A stretch of DNA of 64,000 nt from Cardinium hertigii_C. GTDB lineage: Bacteria > Bacteroidota > Bacteroidia > Cytophagales > Amoebophilaceae. Shown one piece after another: positions 36,501-44,127 of this stretch. The translations under genes were made by a program, and so were the position numbers. The DNA lies in assembly GCF_050864855.1 (NCBI RefSeq), contig NZ_JBOZWW010000058.1, forward strand, positions 83,205 to 147,204. The letters run 5' to 3'. The notes below the pieces were generated by a model, which was not told the origin of the DNA, made no database searches, and was given only the letters and a program-made list of their open reading frames with translations. The first letter of the stretch is position 1. Every line of letters begins with the position of its first letter.

Positions 36501-37681
36501 AACTTATAAATGCATTACTAAAACCTTTTAAGAACGACCCAAAAGCAATAAAAAAATTGCTGAAAATTAAGGACAGTGATGGATATACCGCTTTGCATAT
36601 AGCCACTATAACAAGCAATCTAGTTTTTATCAATGCTTTATTAGAATTCTTTGCGCTCTATCCGGAAAAATTGAAAAAGCTCATAAAGATTCAGAACAAT
36701 TCTGGAGAAACTGTTTTATATATAGCTGTTTATACAGGTAATTATAATATTATAGCTACTTTGGTAAAACCTTTTGAGCAAGATCTAGAAGCATTGAAAA
36801 AGTGGATAAGAAAGGGTAACAACCATGGAAACACTGTTGTGCATATGGCAGCTGATACAGGTAATTATAATATTATAGCTACTTTGGTAAAACCTTTTGA
36901 GCAAGATCTAGAAGCATTAAATGAGATTATAAAAACCGATAACAAGGATAAAAAAACAGCTTTGCATATAGCACTGCAAAAAAAGCATTATACATTTTTT
37001 GCTAAGTTGATACAACCTTTTGATAAAGAACCTAAAGAACTTACAAAACATTTAAAAACTATGGGTAGCCATCAAGAAACGGCCTTGGATATAGCACTCG
37101 AAGAAGAGGACTATAATTTTATCATTTCCTTACTAAAACCTCTTGAGCAGCACAAGAAACAATTAAAAGAGGTTATACAAACTCAGAAAGAAGATAAAAA
37201 AACTATTTTGCATATAGTAGCTGAAAAAGGAAATGAACAGTTTGTCACTTCTTTACTCAAACCTTTTGAGAAAGATTTAAAAGCATTGCAAGAAATCATA
37301 GCCACTGAAGATAGGTATAAAGAAACGGCTTTGCATATAGCACTGCAAAAGGGGCATGATGATTTTGTGATCTCCTTACTACAACCGCTTAAGCAGGACA
37401 AGAAAAAATTAGAAAAAATCACTAAAATTAAGAATAAAGATGGAAAAACTGCCTATGAAGTAAGAAAAAATCAAAATATTGAAATAAAAGAACTATTCTT
37501 TGATAAATCTAATAAAAAATATAGGTCAAGCATAGATTTAGATAAAATGATTTCACCATTAACTGAATCAATGTCCAGTCTTCTAACGCAAGATGAATCT
37601 CTTTATAATGTTCCATCTACCACTAATAATACCAATACAAGTTACCCTATAGTGTTCCACACCAATGAAAGAGTTATCTAA
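33539..37681 (+). CDS. NACHT NTPase with C-terminal ankyrin array (NLR-like)
   Basis: A 1380-residue STAND-type protein. Residues about 60-370 form an N-terminal region I do not recognise. A NACHT-type P-loop domain follows: Walker A DPGMGKST at 386-393 and Walker B LLIIFDGFDK with Asp478 and Asp481 (about 376-570). A helical region (about 590-800) with LGFIHPVLGEYFLSEYYM resembles the winged-helix/helical part after NACHT domains. From about 815 to 1330 some 12 ankyrin units run with a 41-residue period (GNTALHIAMRNTHTNCLDAL type). No signal or membrane segment is seen. In other organisms NACHT proteins sense ligands by their repeats and oligomerise; antiphage defence, effector and self-regulation are all possible here. 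It lies next to an IS and reads as recently shuffled. Confidence 0.85.
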   Translation: MNDPEKNKPILRDDTANKSNLLSKEMDKAKANRYPASQTQLGPVSDIKDTTKQKKLDPNHAILKKKFCLGEAKINLEKLTGIDNLSDLLNKYGLLIKKELINSIYSDSIKIDNKPLKISDLEGAYTELFEAVNIETLYTHLLYNKEKAIYVISGTDTHNEDNAKNLLVNKLEQSKREAICNHIGIFTHPYYTLSNNKTIQLVNSAFTEKTFKELCDQHTYKKIYWIQWNESQSIMMLQQIYNPNFYINRNFNKVVINNKSKRIYGLSTTLTQGTEDKFIFSGIVDDAYDALGKLLGVKPSLFKKDKIFVKQDVQKSKNKFDSLSGTVHWLEVEGDENNQQIIWRNSKGSLDGLRNYVDKKEYKKEYEESELLDTIQDRQAVIIAADPGMGKSTTLTRLYQLKFGLNNLSKQGTCNWVINIKLQNHLEAIKNINTNGINILEFLSEVDKNLQDNITQYFLKFTLEAARNYKTALLIIFDGFDKVTDASDRNKVTALLTHLKNNTHVTFWVTTSLEYQKTLEDALSTFAVTLKPLDADAQKDFLKKNLTNRLSLVCSEDALNISEDDTIDNSKIEKYSKAFINKVQSTFQNDQSFIGIPLHLHLLLTSSQEEKNAAAHIVRKDYITSFKNWVRENNEPDFGYIDKNRLQICANIIDRKYETYLKKVGIIEDTQKNKFKSDANKLYKKLAKNLVYSLQSAIEKKDIDIILATGLVQFDQHGLGFIHPVLGEYFLSEYYMDLIIKEGNRPNQNKWEVFLTAILIDVQYKSIRSFINERLGNKQLTETTLQKWGEKIKTLSNSEGNTGKSNKRLEAETPLHIAAKEGNIHIAYFLLNSIQDDVSFLINFIKKLDKDGNTALHIAMRNKHTNCLDALLKKLDNDPEKLKILMEIKNNDGNTALHIAMRNTHTNCLDALLKKFDNETEKLKKLLEIQNKNDNTALHIAIRNTRTTFAKKLLKLFENDPEALKKLLEIQNNDGNTALHTAAEKNHQLINALLKPFKNDPKAIKKLLKIKDSDGYTALHIATITSNLVFINALLEFFALYPEKLKKLIKIQNNSGETVLYIAVYTGNYNIIATLVKPFEQDLEALKKWIRKGNNHGNTVVHMAADTGNYNIIATLVKPFEQDLEALNEIIKTDNKDKKTALHIALQKKHYTFFAKLIQPFDKEPKELTKHLKTMGSHQETALDIALEEEDYNFIISLLKPLEQHKKQLKEVIQTQKEDKKTILHIVAEKGNEQFVTSLLKPFEKDLKALQEIIATEDRYKETALHIALQKGHDDFVISLLQPLKQDKKKLEKITKIKNKDGKTAYEVRKNQNIEIKELFFDKSNKKYRSSIDLDKMISPLTESMSSLLTQDESLYNVPSTTNNTNTSYPIVFHTNERVI
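36089..36918 (+). repeat. 123-bp periodic DNA repeats inside the ankyrin array
   Basis: Neighbouring units share long identical stretches at an offset of 123 bp (41 codons). Examples are the unit starting at 36089 against 36212, and 64 identical bases at 36732-36795 against 36855-36918. This shows recent unit duplication or conversion within the array. Confidence 0.85.
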
Positions 37682-37770
37682 TGAGAAAATTAAAATCAAT
37701 AAAGTTGATTAATTGTAGCAATAAAGGTTGGTTTTACAAACACTATACATGTACTGATTCTGGGGTTTTT

Positions 37771-37806
37771 GTTGTTATCTATTGATAGTCATCAATAGAT
37801 AATAAC
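37771..37806. terminator. strong hairpin downstream of the NACHT gene
   Basis: GTTGTTATCTATTGA (37771-37785) pairs with TCAATAGATAATAAC (37792-37806) around a 6-nt loop, 15 pairs with a single G-U. It lies 90 bp after the stop codon. A GGGGTTTTT run precedes it, but no T-run follows on the plus strand. Likely a transcript end or an element end. Confidence 0.5.
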
Positions 37807-38651
37807 CCGCTATACCTTTTACTGGATTATATAAGTCTACTATTCACGGTATGAGATACAATCAATAGCACTAAAATAATTGAAGCTAAAAAAAGTATCT
37901 ATTTTCGATAATGTCGCTATAATAATAGCCAAACAATATCCAAAATTTAAGATAAAAGGAAGCATTATACAAAATCATATATATGGGAGAGAATCTTATA
38001 CAATCTATGATGATAGTTGCCTGGATCATAAAAAGATACATACTGATAGAGAAGCAAGTTCCGCTGCTGTATGTAGTCGATACAACCAAATATGGTTACG
38101 ATATATATCAGAATGATTGGAATTAAAAGTATACAATACCAATAAATCTGCTGCCAGCAGACCAACCGATAACCTGCATGTACCTTAAACAGTCGCTTAG
38201 TAGAAACGTTCTTATTCATAGATAATGCCAGTATCTTAAGGCCACAAGGTATCAATAAAGGTGGACAGCATTTTACACCAGAAATAAAAGCTTCATATGC
38301 TCCTCCACGCGAAATGGCTAAAATATCAGGAAAGTTATGTTGATAAAACAGGGTAGAATTAACGTATTTAAACTCTATGGCATCCACAAACCCTACTTCT
38401 ATGGTCTGAAAGCAAAAAAAGTAAAGAGGAACCATGAACTTTGAATATAAAAACGGAATCATACAAAAAAATTTTATTTAAATTTTAATTAAAAACTGCT
38501 TATATGTTTTTTAAGAAAGGATAATAAATAACATTTTTTTGTGCTACCAATTTACAAAAATGTCTGTATAAAAGTCAATTTTTTATTACAAAGTCGTTAA
38601 AATTTTCTATTGCAGCAGCCTCAATAGTATGTATTACGGGGCTATAATACA
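37807..38651. other. 845-bp region with a possible glycosyltransferase-like remnant
   Basis: No intact gene is supported. A minus-strand reading frame entering at 38462 contains FPDILAISRGGAYEAF and PPLLIPCG. This resembles the C-terminal nucleotide-sugar site of MurG-like glycosyltransferases (aDlvIsRaGA..e...l..P.lLiP). The frame then turns into hydrophobic non-family sequence, as after a frameshift. A short plus-strand ORF (37880-38116) has no recognisable family. I read this as decaying DNA between the NACHT unit and pdxT. Confidence 0.3.
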
Positions 38652-39230
38652 CTACCCCATTCTTAGGTCTACATTAGATATTAGTCGGGTCAGCCAATGG
38701 TAAAACGAATAGTTTGGGCTTAACTCAGGATGAAAAGTAGTTACGACAATATTATTTTGACGAAGCAACATGGGTCTACCTGCTAAGGAAACAAGGACTG
38801 CTACATCTTGACCTACAAAAGTAACTTCAGGAGCCCTAATGCACACTATTTTGAGAGGTGATATACCCAATAAACTAGTTCCCAGGCCGACAAAACTATT
38901 GATTTGCCGACCATAAGCGTTGCGTTTTACTTCGATATCAATAAGCCCTAGATAGTCCTTTGCAACAGGAGTGGGACGAGATAGGATAATGAGACCCGCA
39001 CAAGTGGCCAAAATTAGTTTCCCTTGTTGCGCAAAGGCTACGATAGCTTCTTTCCAGTTCAAAGGCTTCATAAGCTTCAAGAGTGCAGTTGATTCTCCGC
39101 CAGGAATAATTAAAACGTGGATTTGAACCAGTTCTTCTGGTCTTTTGATCAATTGACTTTGCAGACCGAATCGTTCTAAAGCCTTTTGATGCAAGCCGAA
39201 TCCTCCTTGCAAAGCAAGTATGCCAAACAT
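38652..39230 (-). CDS. pdxT: PLP synthase glutaminase subunit PdxT
   Basis: PdxT releases ammonia from glutamine and channels it to PdxS for vitamin B6 synthesis. It is a class I glutamine amidotransferase: from the ATG at 39230, the nucleophile is Cys77 in ILATCAGLIIL, and the His-Glu pair is H167/E169 in TTFHPELS. The oxyanion-type PGGEST motif is present. I prefer this start because AGGGGAT sits seven bases upstream and the protein then begins MFGILALQGGFG as in relatives. The earlier ATG at 39251 overlaps pdxS by 20 bp. It directly follows pdxS. Confidence 0.95.
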   Translation of the reverse strand: MFGILALQGGFGLHQKALERFGLQSQLIKRPEELVQIHVLIIPGGESTALLKLMKPLNWKEAIVAFAQQGKLILATCAGLIILSRPTPVAKDYLGLIDIEVKRNAYGRQINSFVGLGTSLLGISPLKIVCIRAPEVTFVGQDVAVLVSLAGRPMLLRQNNIVVTTFHPELSPNYSFYHWLTRLISNVDLRMG

Positions 39231-39231
39231 T

Positions 39232-40113
39232 TTAATATCCCCTGTTGGCAAGGATCTCTTTTTCTGAAAGATGATCAGTAGGTATTCCTAATAAAGGGGC
39301 TCCTAAAGCCTCAGATACTTTGGCCAGAACCTTTGGATCTTGAAAGTGGGTGGTTGCCTGTACAATCGCACTGGCTCGTTTTTTCGGATGTTCTGACTTA
39401 AAAATTCCAGAGCCGACAAAAATGGCTTCTGCCCCCAAACGCATCATTAAAGCAGCATCTGCTGGAGTAGCAATGCCCCCGGCTGCAAAATTAGGTACAG
39501 GCAATTTACCTTCCCTTGCAACTGTTTCGACTAAATGTAGAGGAGCACCCCACTCTTTTGAGGCTACTTGAAGCTCTTCAGCGGTCAAAGTAGCAAGGGA
39601 GCGAATCTGACGCTGAATAGTGCGCATATGTTTAACCGCTTGAATCACATCTCCTGTACCGGCTTCTCCTTTTGTACGTAAAAGGGCTGCTCCTTCTCCA
39701 ATGCGACGAAGTGCTTCTCCTAAATCGCAACACCCGCAAACAAAGGGAATTTTAAAGGGATGTTTATTAATATGAAAGGCTCCATCTGCTGGTGTCAAAA
39801 CCTCACTCTCATCGATAAAATCAACCCCTAATGCTTCTAATATTTCCGCTTCTACAAAGTGACCAATACGAACCTTAGCCATAACTGGAATAGAAACAGC
39901 TCCCATGATTTCTCGTATTTTCTGAACATCACTCATACGAGCTACCCCACCTTGTACCCGGATATCTGAGGGAACTCGCTCTAAAGCCATTACAGCAACA
40001 GCGCCTGCTGCTTCTGCTATCTTTGCTTGATCTGAAGTGGTAACATCCATAATGACACCTCCTTTTAGCATTTCAGCAAAGCCTGTTTTTAAATTTATTG
40101 GTTGATCAATCAT
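39232..40113 (-). CDS. pdxS: PLP synthase subunit PdxS
   Basis: PdxS condenses ribose 5-phosphate, glyceraldehyde 3-phosphate and ammonia into pyridoxal 5'-phosphate. The ~293-residue protein shows FAEMLKGGVIMDVTTSDQAK, GAVAVMALERVPSDIRVQGG, SIPVMAKVRIGHFVEAEIL (active-site Lys), GEGAALLRTKGEAGTGDVIQ and AAGGIATPADAALMMRLGAE. All are family hallmarks and the length is standard. The start is the ATG at 40113; a TTG lies 6 bp upstream. PdxS/PdxT is uncommon in Bacteroidota but known from Cardinium, which suggests horizontal gain and a B6 benefit to symbiont or host (inference). Confidence 0.97.
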   Translation of the reverse strand: MIDQPINLKTGFAEMLKGGVIMDVTTSDQAKIAEAAGAVAVMALERVPSDIRVQGGVARMSDVQKIREIMGAVSIPVMAKVRIGHFVEAEILEALGVDFIDESEVLTPADGAFHINKHPFKIPFVCGCCDLGEALRRIGEGAALLRTKGEAGTGDVIQAVKHMRTIQRQIRSLATLTAEELQVASKEWGAPLHLVETVAREGKLPVPNFAAGGIATPADAALMMRLGAEAIFVGSGIFKSEHPKKRASAIVQATTHFQDPKVLAKVSEALGAPLLGIPTDHLSEKEILANRGY

Positions 40114-40142
40114 TTTCAATTATACTGAGTGGATGGATATTT

Positions 40143-40607
40143 TTAATCTTCCCGTTGTTCATGCTCTATGAATGTCATAATCTCTTGCTTAATGTCCGCC
40201 AACTCATTATTATTGGCCAATACAACTAAAATTTTTAAAAGCTTAGTGTAATCCTCCATCAGTCGCAAATATTTTTTATTCAACTTTTTTAATCGAATAC
40301 AATAGGGGTCGCTTATCATATCATTTGACTCATCGCTATACTTATATCCATCTCCCTTAGGGACGTAATGACGGCTTTCATCGTCATCTTGTTTTTTATT
40401 CTTTGCATATATATCTGGAAAATCATTGGCAAAATCATAGTGTATTATTTTACCAATCTGTATAATAAAATCTTCTTTTATATCCGCTTCCTTTAGCTTA
40501 GTATAAAGCGTGTTACGGGCAATACCTAGCTTACTAGCCAATGCTTTCATTCGAAAACCACTCTTCTTAATAGCCGCTTCCACTATTTTCCCTTTATGTT
40601 GCTCCAT
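40143..40607 (-). CDS. HTH regulator-like protein (paralog of the next)
   Basis: A 154-residue protein with an N-terminal helix-turn-helix: KIVEAAIKKSGFRMKALASK, then LGIARNTLYTKLKEADI, the second being a good recognition helix. It continues FIIQIGKIIHYDFANDFPDI. The C-terminal half is helical (LRLMEDYTKLLKILVVLANN and the ending DIKQEIMTFIEHEQRED). It shares this whole plan with the protein encoded about 250 bp upstream. The fold suggests a DNA-binding regulator with a dimerisation tail. It ends just before pdxS begins on the same strand, so it could control or be co-transcribed with pdxST; this is inference. Confidence 0.7.
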   Translation of the reverse strand: MEQHKGKIVEAAIKKSGFRMKALASKLGIARNTLYTKLKEADIKEDFIIQIGKIIHYDFANDFPDIYAKNKKQDDDESRHYVPKGDGYKYSDESNDMISDPYCIRLKKLNKKYLRLMEDYTKLLKILVVLANNNELADIKQEIMTFIEHEQRED

Positions 40608-40854
40608 GACTAGAATATAAATCTCTGAAAATAAGATAAAAAATAGTATAGTTACACAATAAGCTTATATAAGCTTGCTCATTAAATGTACAAATATTGT
40701 ATAAAAGTTGATAAATATACAAAAATAATAAAAGCGTAACTTACGAAATTAATTTTATTGTTTTATGCCAAAATTGAAGATGGCTATTGGAGCAGTATGT
40801 GCTCCACATAGATCTATATACACAGGCTATAACAAATGAGGATATTTTTTTTAT

Positions 40855-41343
40855 TTAATCTTCTTTTCTTTGATTTTCTATAAACTTTATAATTTCCTTT
40901 TTAAGGTCTACCGATTCGTTCTTATTGGCTAAACGAATTAAAACTTTAAAAAGTTTATCATAATCCTCCATGCGTTTTATATATTTTTCGCTTAAAACCT
41001 GTAATTTAAAGAAATATTGATTTTTATATAGATGGTCATAAAGTGGCCATTCATCAGTGTTACCAACCACTACAGACTTATCTGGATAGAGGCGCTCAAA
41101 ACTATTTGTAAATTTACCAGCTACTCTTTTATACACTTCTGGAAAAATGTGAGAAAAATCATAGTGTATGATATTACCCACACGTATAATAAACGAATCC
41201 TCTAACACTGCTTGCTTTAACTTGGTATAAAGGGTATTGCGGACAATGCCTAATCTCTTAGCCACTACTTTCATTTGATAACCAGTTTTTTTAATAGCTT
41301 TTTTAACTATTTCGCCTTTATGCTTTTCTGTGAACTGTTCCAT
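40855..41343 (-). CDS. HTH regulator-like protein (paralog of the previous)
   Basis: A 162-residue protein starting MEQFTEKHKGEIVKKAIKKT at the ATG at 41343. A longer frame from 41427 adds a hydrophobic stretch with no match in the paralog, so I reject it. The HTH reads MKVVAKRLGIVRNTLYTKLK, followed by FIIRVGNIIHYDFSHIFPEV, and the end is DLKKEIIKFIENQRKED. Identity to the 40143-40607 protein is spread along the full length apart from the middle spacer, so they arose by tandem duplication. Target genes are unknown. Confidence 0.7.
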   Translation of the reverse strand: MEQFTEKHKGEIVKKAIKKTGYQMKVVAKRLGIVRNTLYTKLKQAVLEDSFIIRVGNIIHYDFSHIFPEVYKRVAGKFTNSFERLYPDKSVVVGNTDEWPLYDHLYKNQYFFKLQVLSEKYIKRMEDYDKLFKVLIRLANKNESVDLKKEIIKFIENQRKED

Positions 41344-41608
41344 AAACGTAATATAAGTAACGATGAGACATACAAAAAAGCACCATTTTTGCTTAAATGT
41401 GTTGATACAACTGACAATAAAATGCACATATATTGTACCAATATTGTTAACTATACTTTTAGAAAAAAAGCTTATTTTAGTGAAAGTTAGTTTTGTTTTG
41501 TTTTAAAAACAAATTGAAACTATATTTAGTGCCTTAAATTGTGAGGTTAAGGAATAGTTGTTTTACAAACGCTTGTGGAACGTTTGCTAAAATGATGGAT
41601 CGAATGCG

Positions 41609-43159
41609 TTATGCACCTGATGCCCTATTGATTTTACCGCTTAATATTTTTTTAATTTTTTTATACAAAATGTACCAATTGGTTGGGGATAATCCTCTAC
41701 CATGCTGTGCTTGTATTAAAAATAAGCCAGAAAAAAGCAACAATACGAAATTTGGCAACCAAACACAGATAAAGATAGAACAGGTATTGGCTATTGCCCA
41801 ATCCCTTCCAACCATAGAAAGAATATATTCCAGCAGTATAAAGAAAAAGCTAATCATTACAGAAATTCCAAAGCCACCTCTCCTAATCAGGCATCCTAGG
41901 GAGCTACCTAACAAAAATATAATGACACATTCTATAACTACTGCAAATCGAAATTCTTGTTCATATAAAGCTCCATTTAATTCTGCATTGAATAGATTTT
42001 TATTATCTTCTTGGATCGTTAAGCTATAGGTTATCTTCTTTACACTATGCAAGGCCTCTTCCACAACTCTTTGCAAGGTAGAGTCATTGGGTTGCCGATC
42101 AGAGGCTGTATTTATATGGGTTTTATGGGCTATAAGTTGGTCTCTCAATAATATAAAATCAGAAGCTTGGGTTGCTTGTAGGTCGGGTAATGGCAATTTT
42201 TCCATTGTATAGCCATCTAATACCTCGTTAAATTGTTCTGCAGAATGGTACCGAATCGTCTGTTCGGAAAGCAACTTTTTAATCTTTTGCTCCCAGTGAA
42301 CCACTTGCTTCCCTATTTCTTGAATCATTTTTTTAAGGTGTGGACGGGTTCTTGTTCTTGGATCATATGCATATTTTTCATTTGTTTTACGCAACTTCAA
42401 AGCTTCCAAGCTAATCCTTATTTTTTGATTTGAAAAATGATTTCTATAAAAGGATGGTTTCTGATCCCTATCATTATTTTTAGTAGGCAAAGGCTCTAAA
42501 TAATTATGTCCATTGGTCAGTTCCATGACCAAATAGCCTTTGTCTGGTGTAGTGTAGAGTCTACCTTTCTCTGCAATGGTTATAGAAACGGTTCCATATT
42601 TTTTGGTATAGTCATAGACTATAATGCCTTCCATATGCTCGTTATCTATTTTTTTTTTGTCTACACGAATACTATATCCTGGTATATTATTACAAATAAC
42701 ACCTTCTTGAATAAACAAAGTAGATTTTTTTTCCAAAATATCTTCGATTAAATTAAATATTTTAGGCTTACTATTTGGATAAATATAGTTCCGAAAATAG
42801 AAGAACAATCCACTTAAAACAAGAATAAATATAAAAGGTACGCGTAGGATACGTTGTAAAGAAAGGCCTACAGAACGCATAGCAGTTAATTCAAAGCTTT
42901 CTGAAAGATTACCAAAAACCATAAGAGCGGTTATGAGAATGGCAATAGGAAACGCTGCAGGTAATGAAGATAAAGATAAGTAAAAGAACAACTTTGTATA
43001 GATAGCTACGCCCAATCCTTTACCTGCAATTCCACTAAAATACATGAAAAAAGCTTGTATAACCATTACAAACAGTACCAGTACAAGCAATAGCAAAAAG
43101 GTGGGTATAAAGGTGCGTAATAGTAGCTTATCAATTTTTTTGATAAAAATATTGCTCAT
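41609..43159 (-). CDS. LptF/LptG-family permease (YjgP/YjgQ)
   Basis: A 516-residue inner-membrane protein with the LptF/LptG plan. Three N-terminal membrane helices come first (about 15-40, 55-80, 100-120), with the family motif FGNLSESFELTAMRSVGLSL in the cytoplasmic loop. A large periplasmic beta-jellyroll region follows (about 135-400), and C-terminal helices end the protein (about 410-500). These permeases, with LptB, pull lipopolysaccharide out of the inner membrane. Symbionts of this group are thought to lack a full LPS, so the substrate may be a different envelope lipid. It stands alone, divergent from tRNA-Met/trmD. Confidence 0.85.
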   Translation of the reverse strand: MSNIFIKKIDKLLLRTFIPTFLLLLVLVLFVMVIQAFFMYFSGIAGKGLGVAIYTKLFFYLSLSSLPAAFPIAILITALMVFGNLSESFELTAMRSVGLSLQRILRVPFIFILVLSGLFFYFRNYIYPNSKPKIFNLIEDILEKKSTLFIQEGVICNNIPGYSIRVDKKKIDNEHMEGIIVYDYTKKYGTVSITIAEKGRLYTTPDKGYLVMELTNGHNYLEPLPTKNNDRDQKPSFYRNHFSNQKIRISLEALKLRKTNEKYAYDPRTRTRPHLKKMIQEIGKQVVHWEQKIKKLLSEQTIRYHSAEQFNEVLDGYTMEKLPLPDLQATQASDFILLRDQLIAHKTHINTASDRQPNDSTLQRVVEEALHSVKKITYSLTIQEDNKNLFNAELNGALYEQEFRFAVVIECVIIFLLGSSLGCLIRRGGFGISVMISFFFILLEYILSMVGRDWAIANTCSIFICVWLPNFVLLLFSGLFLIQAQHGRGLSPTNWYILYKKIKKILSGKINRASGA

Positions 43160-43243
43160 TTTTGTGAATTTGTGGCTAACTTTACAGTAAATATACGTAC
43201 AATTTAAGTACTATACTTATACAGCCTAATAAAGATAATCTTT

Positions 43244-43318
43244 GGCGAGGTAGCTCAGGTGGTTTAGAGCGTCGGATTCATAACCCGAAGGTCAGGGGTT
43301 CAACTCCCCTCCTCGCTA
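43244..43318 (+). tRNA. tRNA-Met (CAT), elongator
   Basis: A full cloverleaf can be drawn over 75 nt. The acceptor GGCGAGG pairs with CCTCGCT (first pair G-U). The D stem is GCTC/GAGC, the anticodon loop TTCATAA has CAT at 43279-43281, and the T stem AGGGG/CCCCT holds a TTCAACT loop. The anticodon stem has an A-C mismatch at its loop end. The lack of the three G-C anticodon-stem pairs and of the C-A acceptor mismatch argues for elongator over initiator. CCA is not fully encoded (ACA follows). Confidence 0.93.
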
Positions 43319-43367
43319 CATATCTTTTTGATATGGTTGCGCTTTATGCCCTGTTTTCCCTACTTGG

Positions 43368-44045
43368 ATGAGAATTGATATTATAACCTGTTGTCCTCAG
43401 TTATTTGAAAGTCCACTTAAACATTTTATCTTTCAAAGGGCTATACAACAGCAGCTACTTTCGATCCACCTGCACAACTTGCGTGACTATACCTCATGTA
43501 AACATGGTAAAATTGATGATCAACTCTATGGTGGCGCTGCCGGGATGTTGTTAATGATAGAGCCAGTTGTGAATTGCATTAGAGCACTTCAAAAAGAAAG
43601 ACGGTATGACGAGGTTATATATATGGCTCCAGATGGCGAGCCATTGGATCAAAATCTTGTCAATACATGTTCACTCAAGCAGCATTTGATGCTGCTATGT
43701 GGCCATTATAAGGGTATAGATGAACGGATACGTGAACACTTTATTACTTTAGAAATCAGTATTGGAGACTACGTCCTTTCTGGGGGAGAACTCCCTGCAC
43801 TTATTTTAGCAGACGCGATGGTTCGGGTTATACCAGGTGTTATATCAGACGCTTCTTCTGCACTGACCGACTCTTTTCAAGATGGATGTGTAGCACCACC
43901 TGCCTATACAAGACCTTACAATTTTGAGGGTAAAAAAGTTCCAGACGTATTATGCTGTGGTAATCATAAGGCTATTCAGGAGTGGATGGAGCAAGAAAAG
44001 ATAGATAGAACAAAAAAAAGAAGACCACATCTGCTGAAAAATTAG
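43368..44045 (+). CDS. trmD: tRNA (guanine37-N1)-methyltransferase
   Basis: TrmD methylates G37 of several tRNAs to prevent frameshifting; it is a SPOUT-fold dimer with a trefoil knot. The 225-residue protein begins MRIDIITCCPQLFESPLKHF and contains DDQLYGGAAGMLLMIEPVV, LLCGHYKGIDERIREHFITL and EISIGDYVLSGGELPALILADAM, the knot and SAM-binding signature. The C-terminal helical domain is complete. Length is standard (225-250). It follows tRNA-Met by 50 bp; the rpsP-rimM-trmD-rplS operon typical of other bacteria is not preserved here. Confidence 0.97.
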   Translation: MRIDIITCCPQLFESPLKHFIFQRAIQQQLLSIHLHNLRDYTSCKHGKIDDQLYGGAAGMLLMIEPVVNCIRALQKERRYDEVIYMAPDGEPLDQNLVNTCSLKQHLMLLCGHYKGIDERIREHFITLEISIGDYVLSGGELPALILADAMVRVIPGVISDASSALTDSFQDGCVAPPAYTRPYNFEGKKVPDVLCCGNHKAIQEWMEQEKIDRTKKRRPHLLKN

Positions 44046-44127
44046 CAAGGCACTTATCATGTGTTGTGCATAACCAATCAATAGATGATGGATGGCATGT
44101 CATCGATATGGTTTAAACCATTTACCA

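Noticed and set aside
37880..38116. 78-codon plus-strand ORF after the NACHT gene
   Set aside because: No recognised motif, overlaps minus-strand frames, and sits in decaying DNA; coding is not supported.
41344..41427. N-terminal extension of the HTH protein with a hydrophobic stretch
   Set aside because: The paralog begins at the equivalent of MEQ..KHKGEIV, so the shorter start at 41343 is preferred and no membrane anchor is claimed.
41541..42029. 162-codon plus-strand ORF antisense to the LptF/G-like gene
   Set aside because: Entirely opposite a well-supported membrane permease; the apparent content follows from the other strand's codons.
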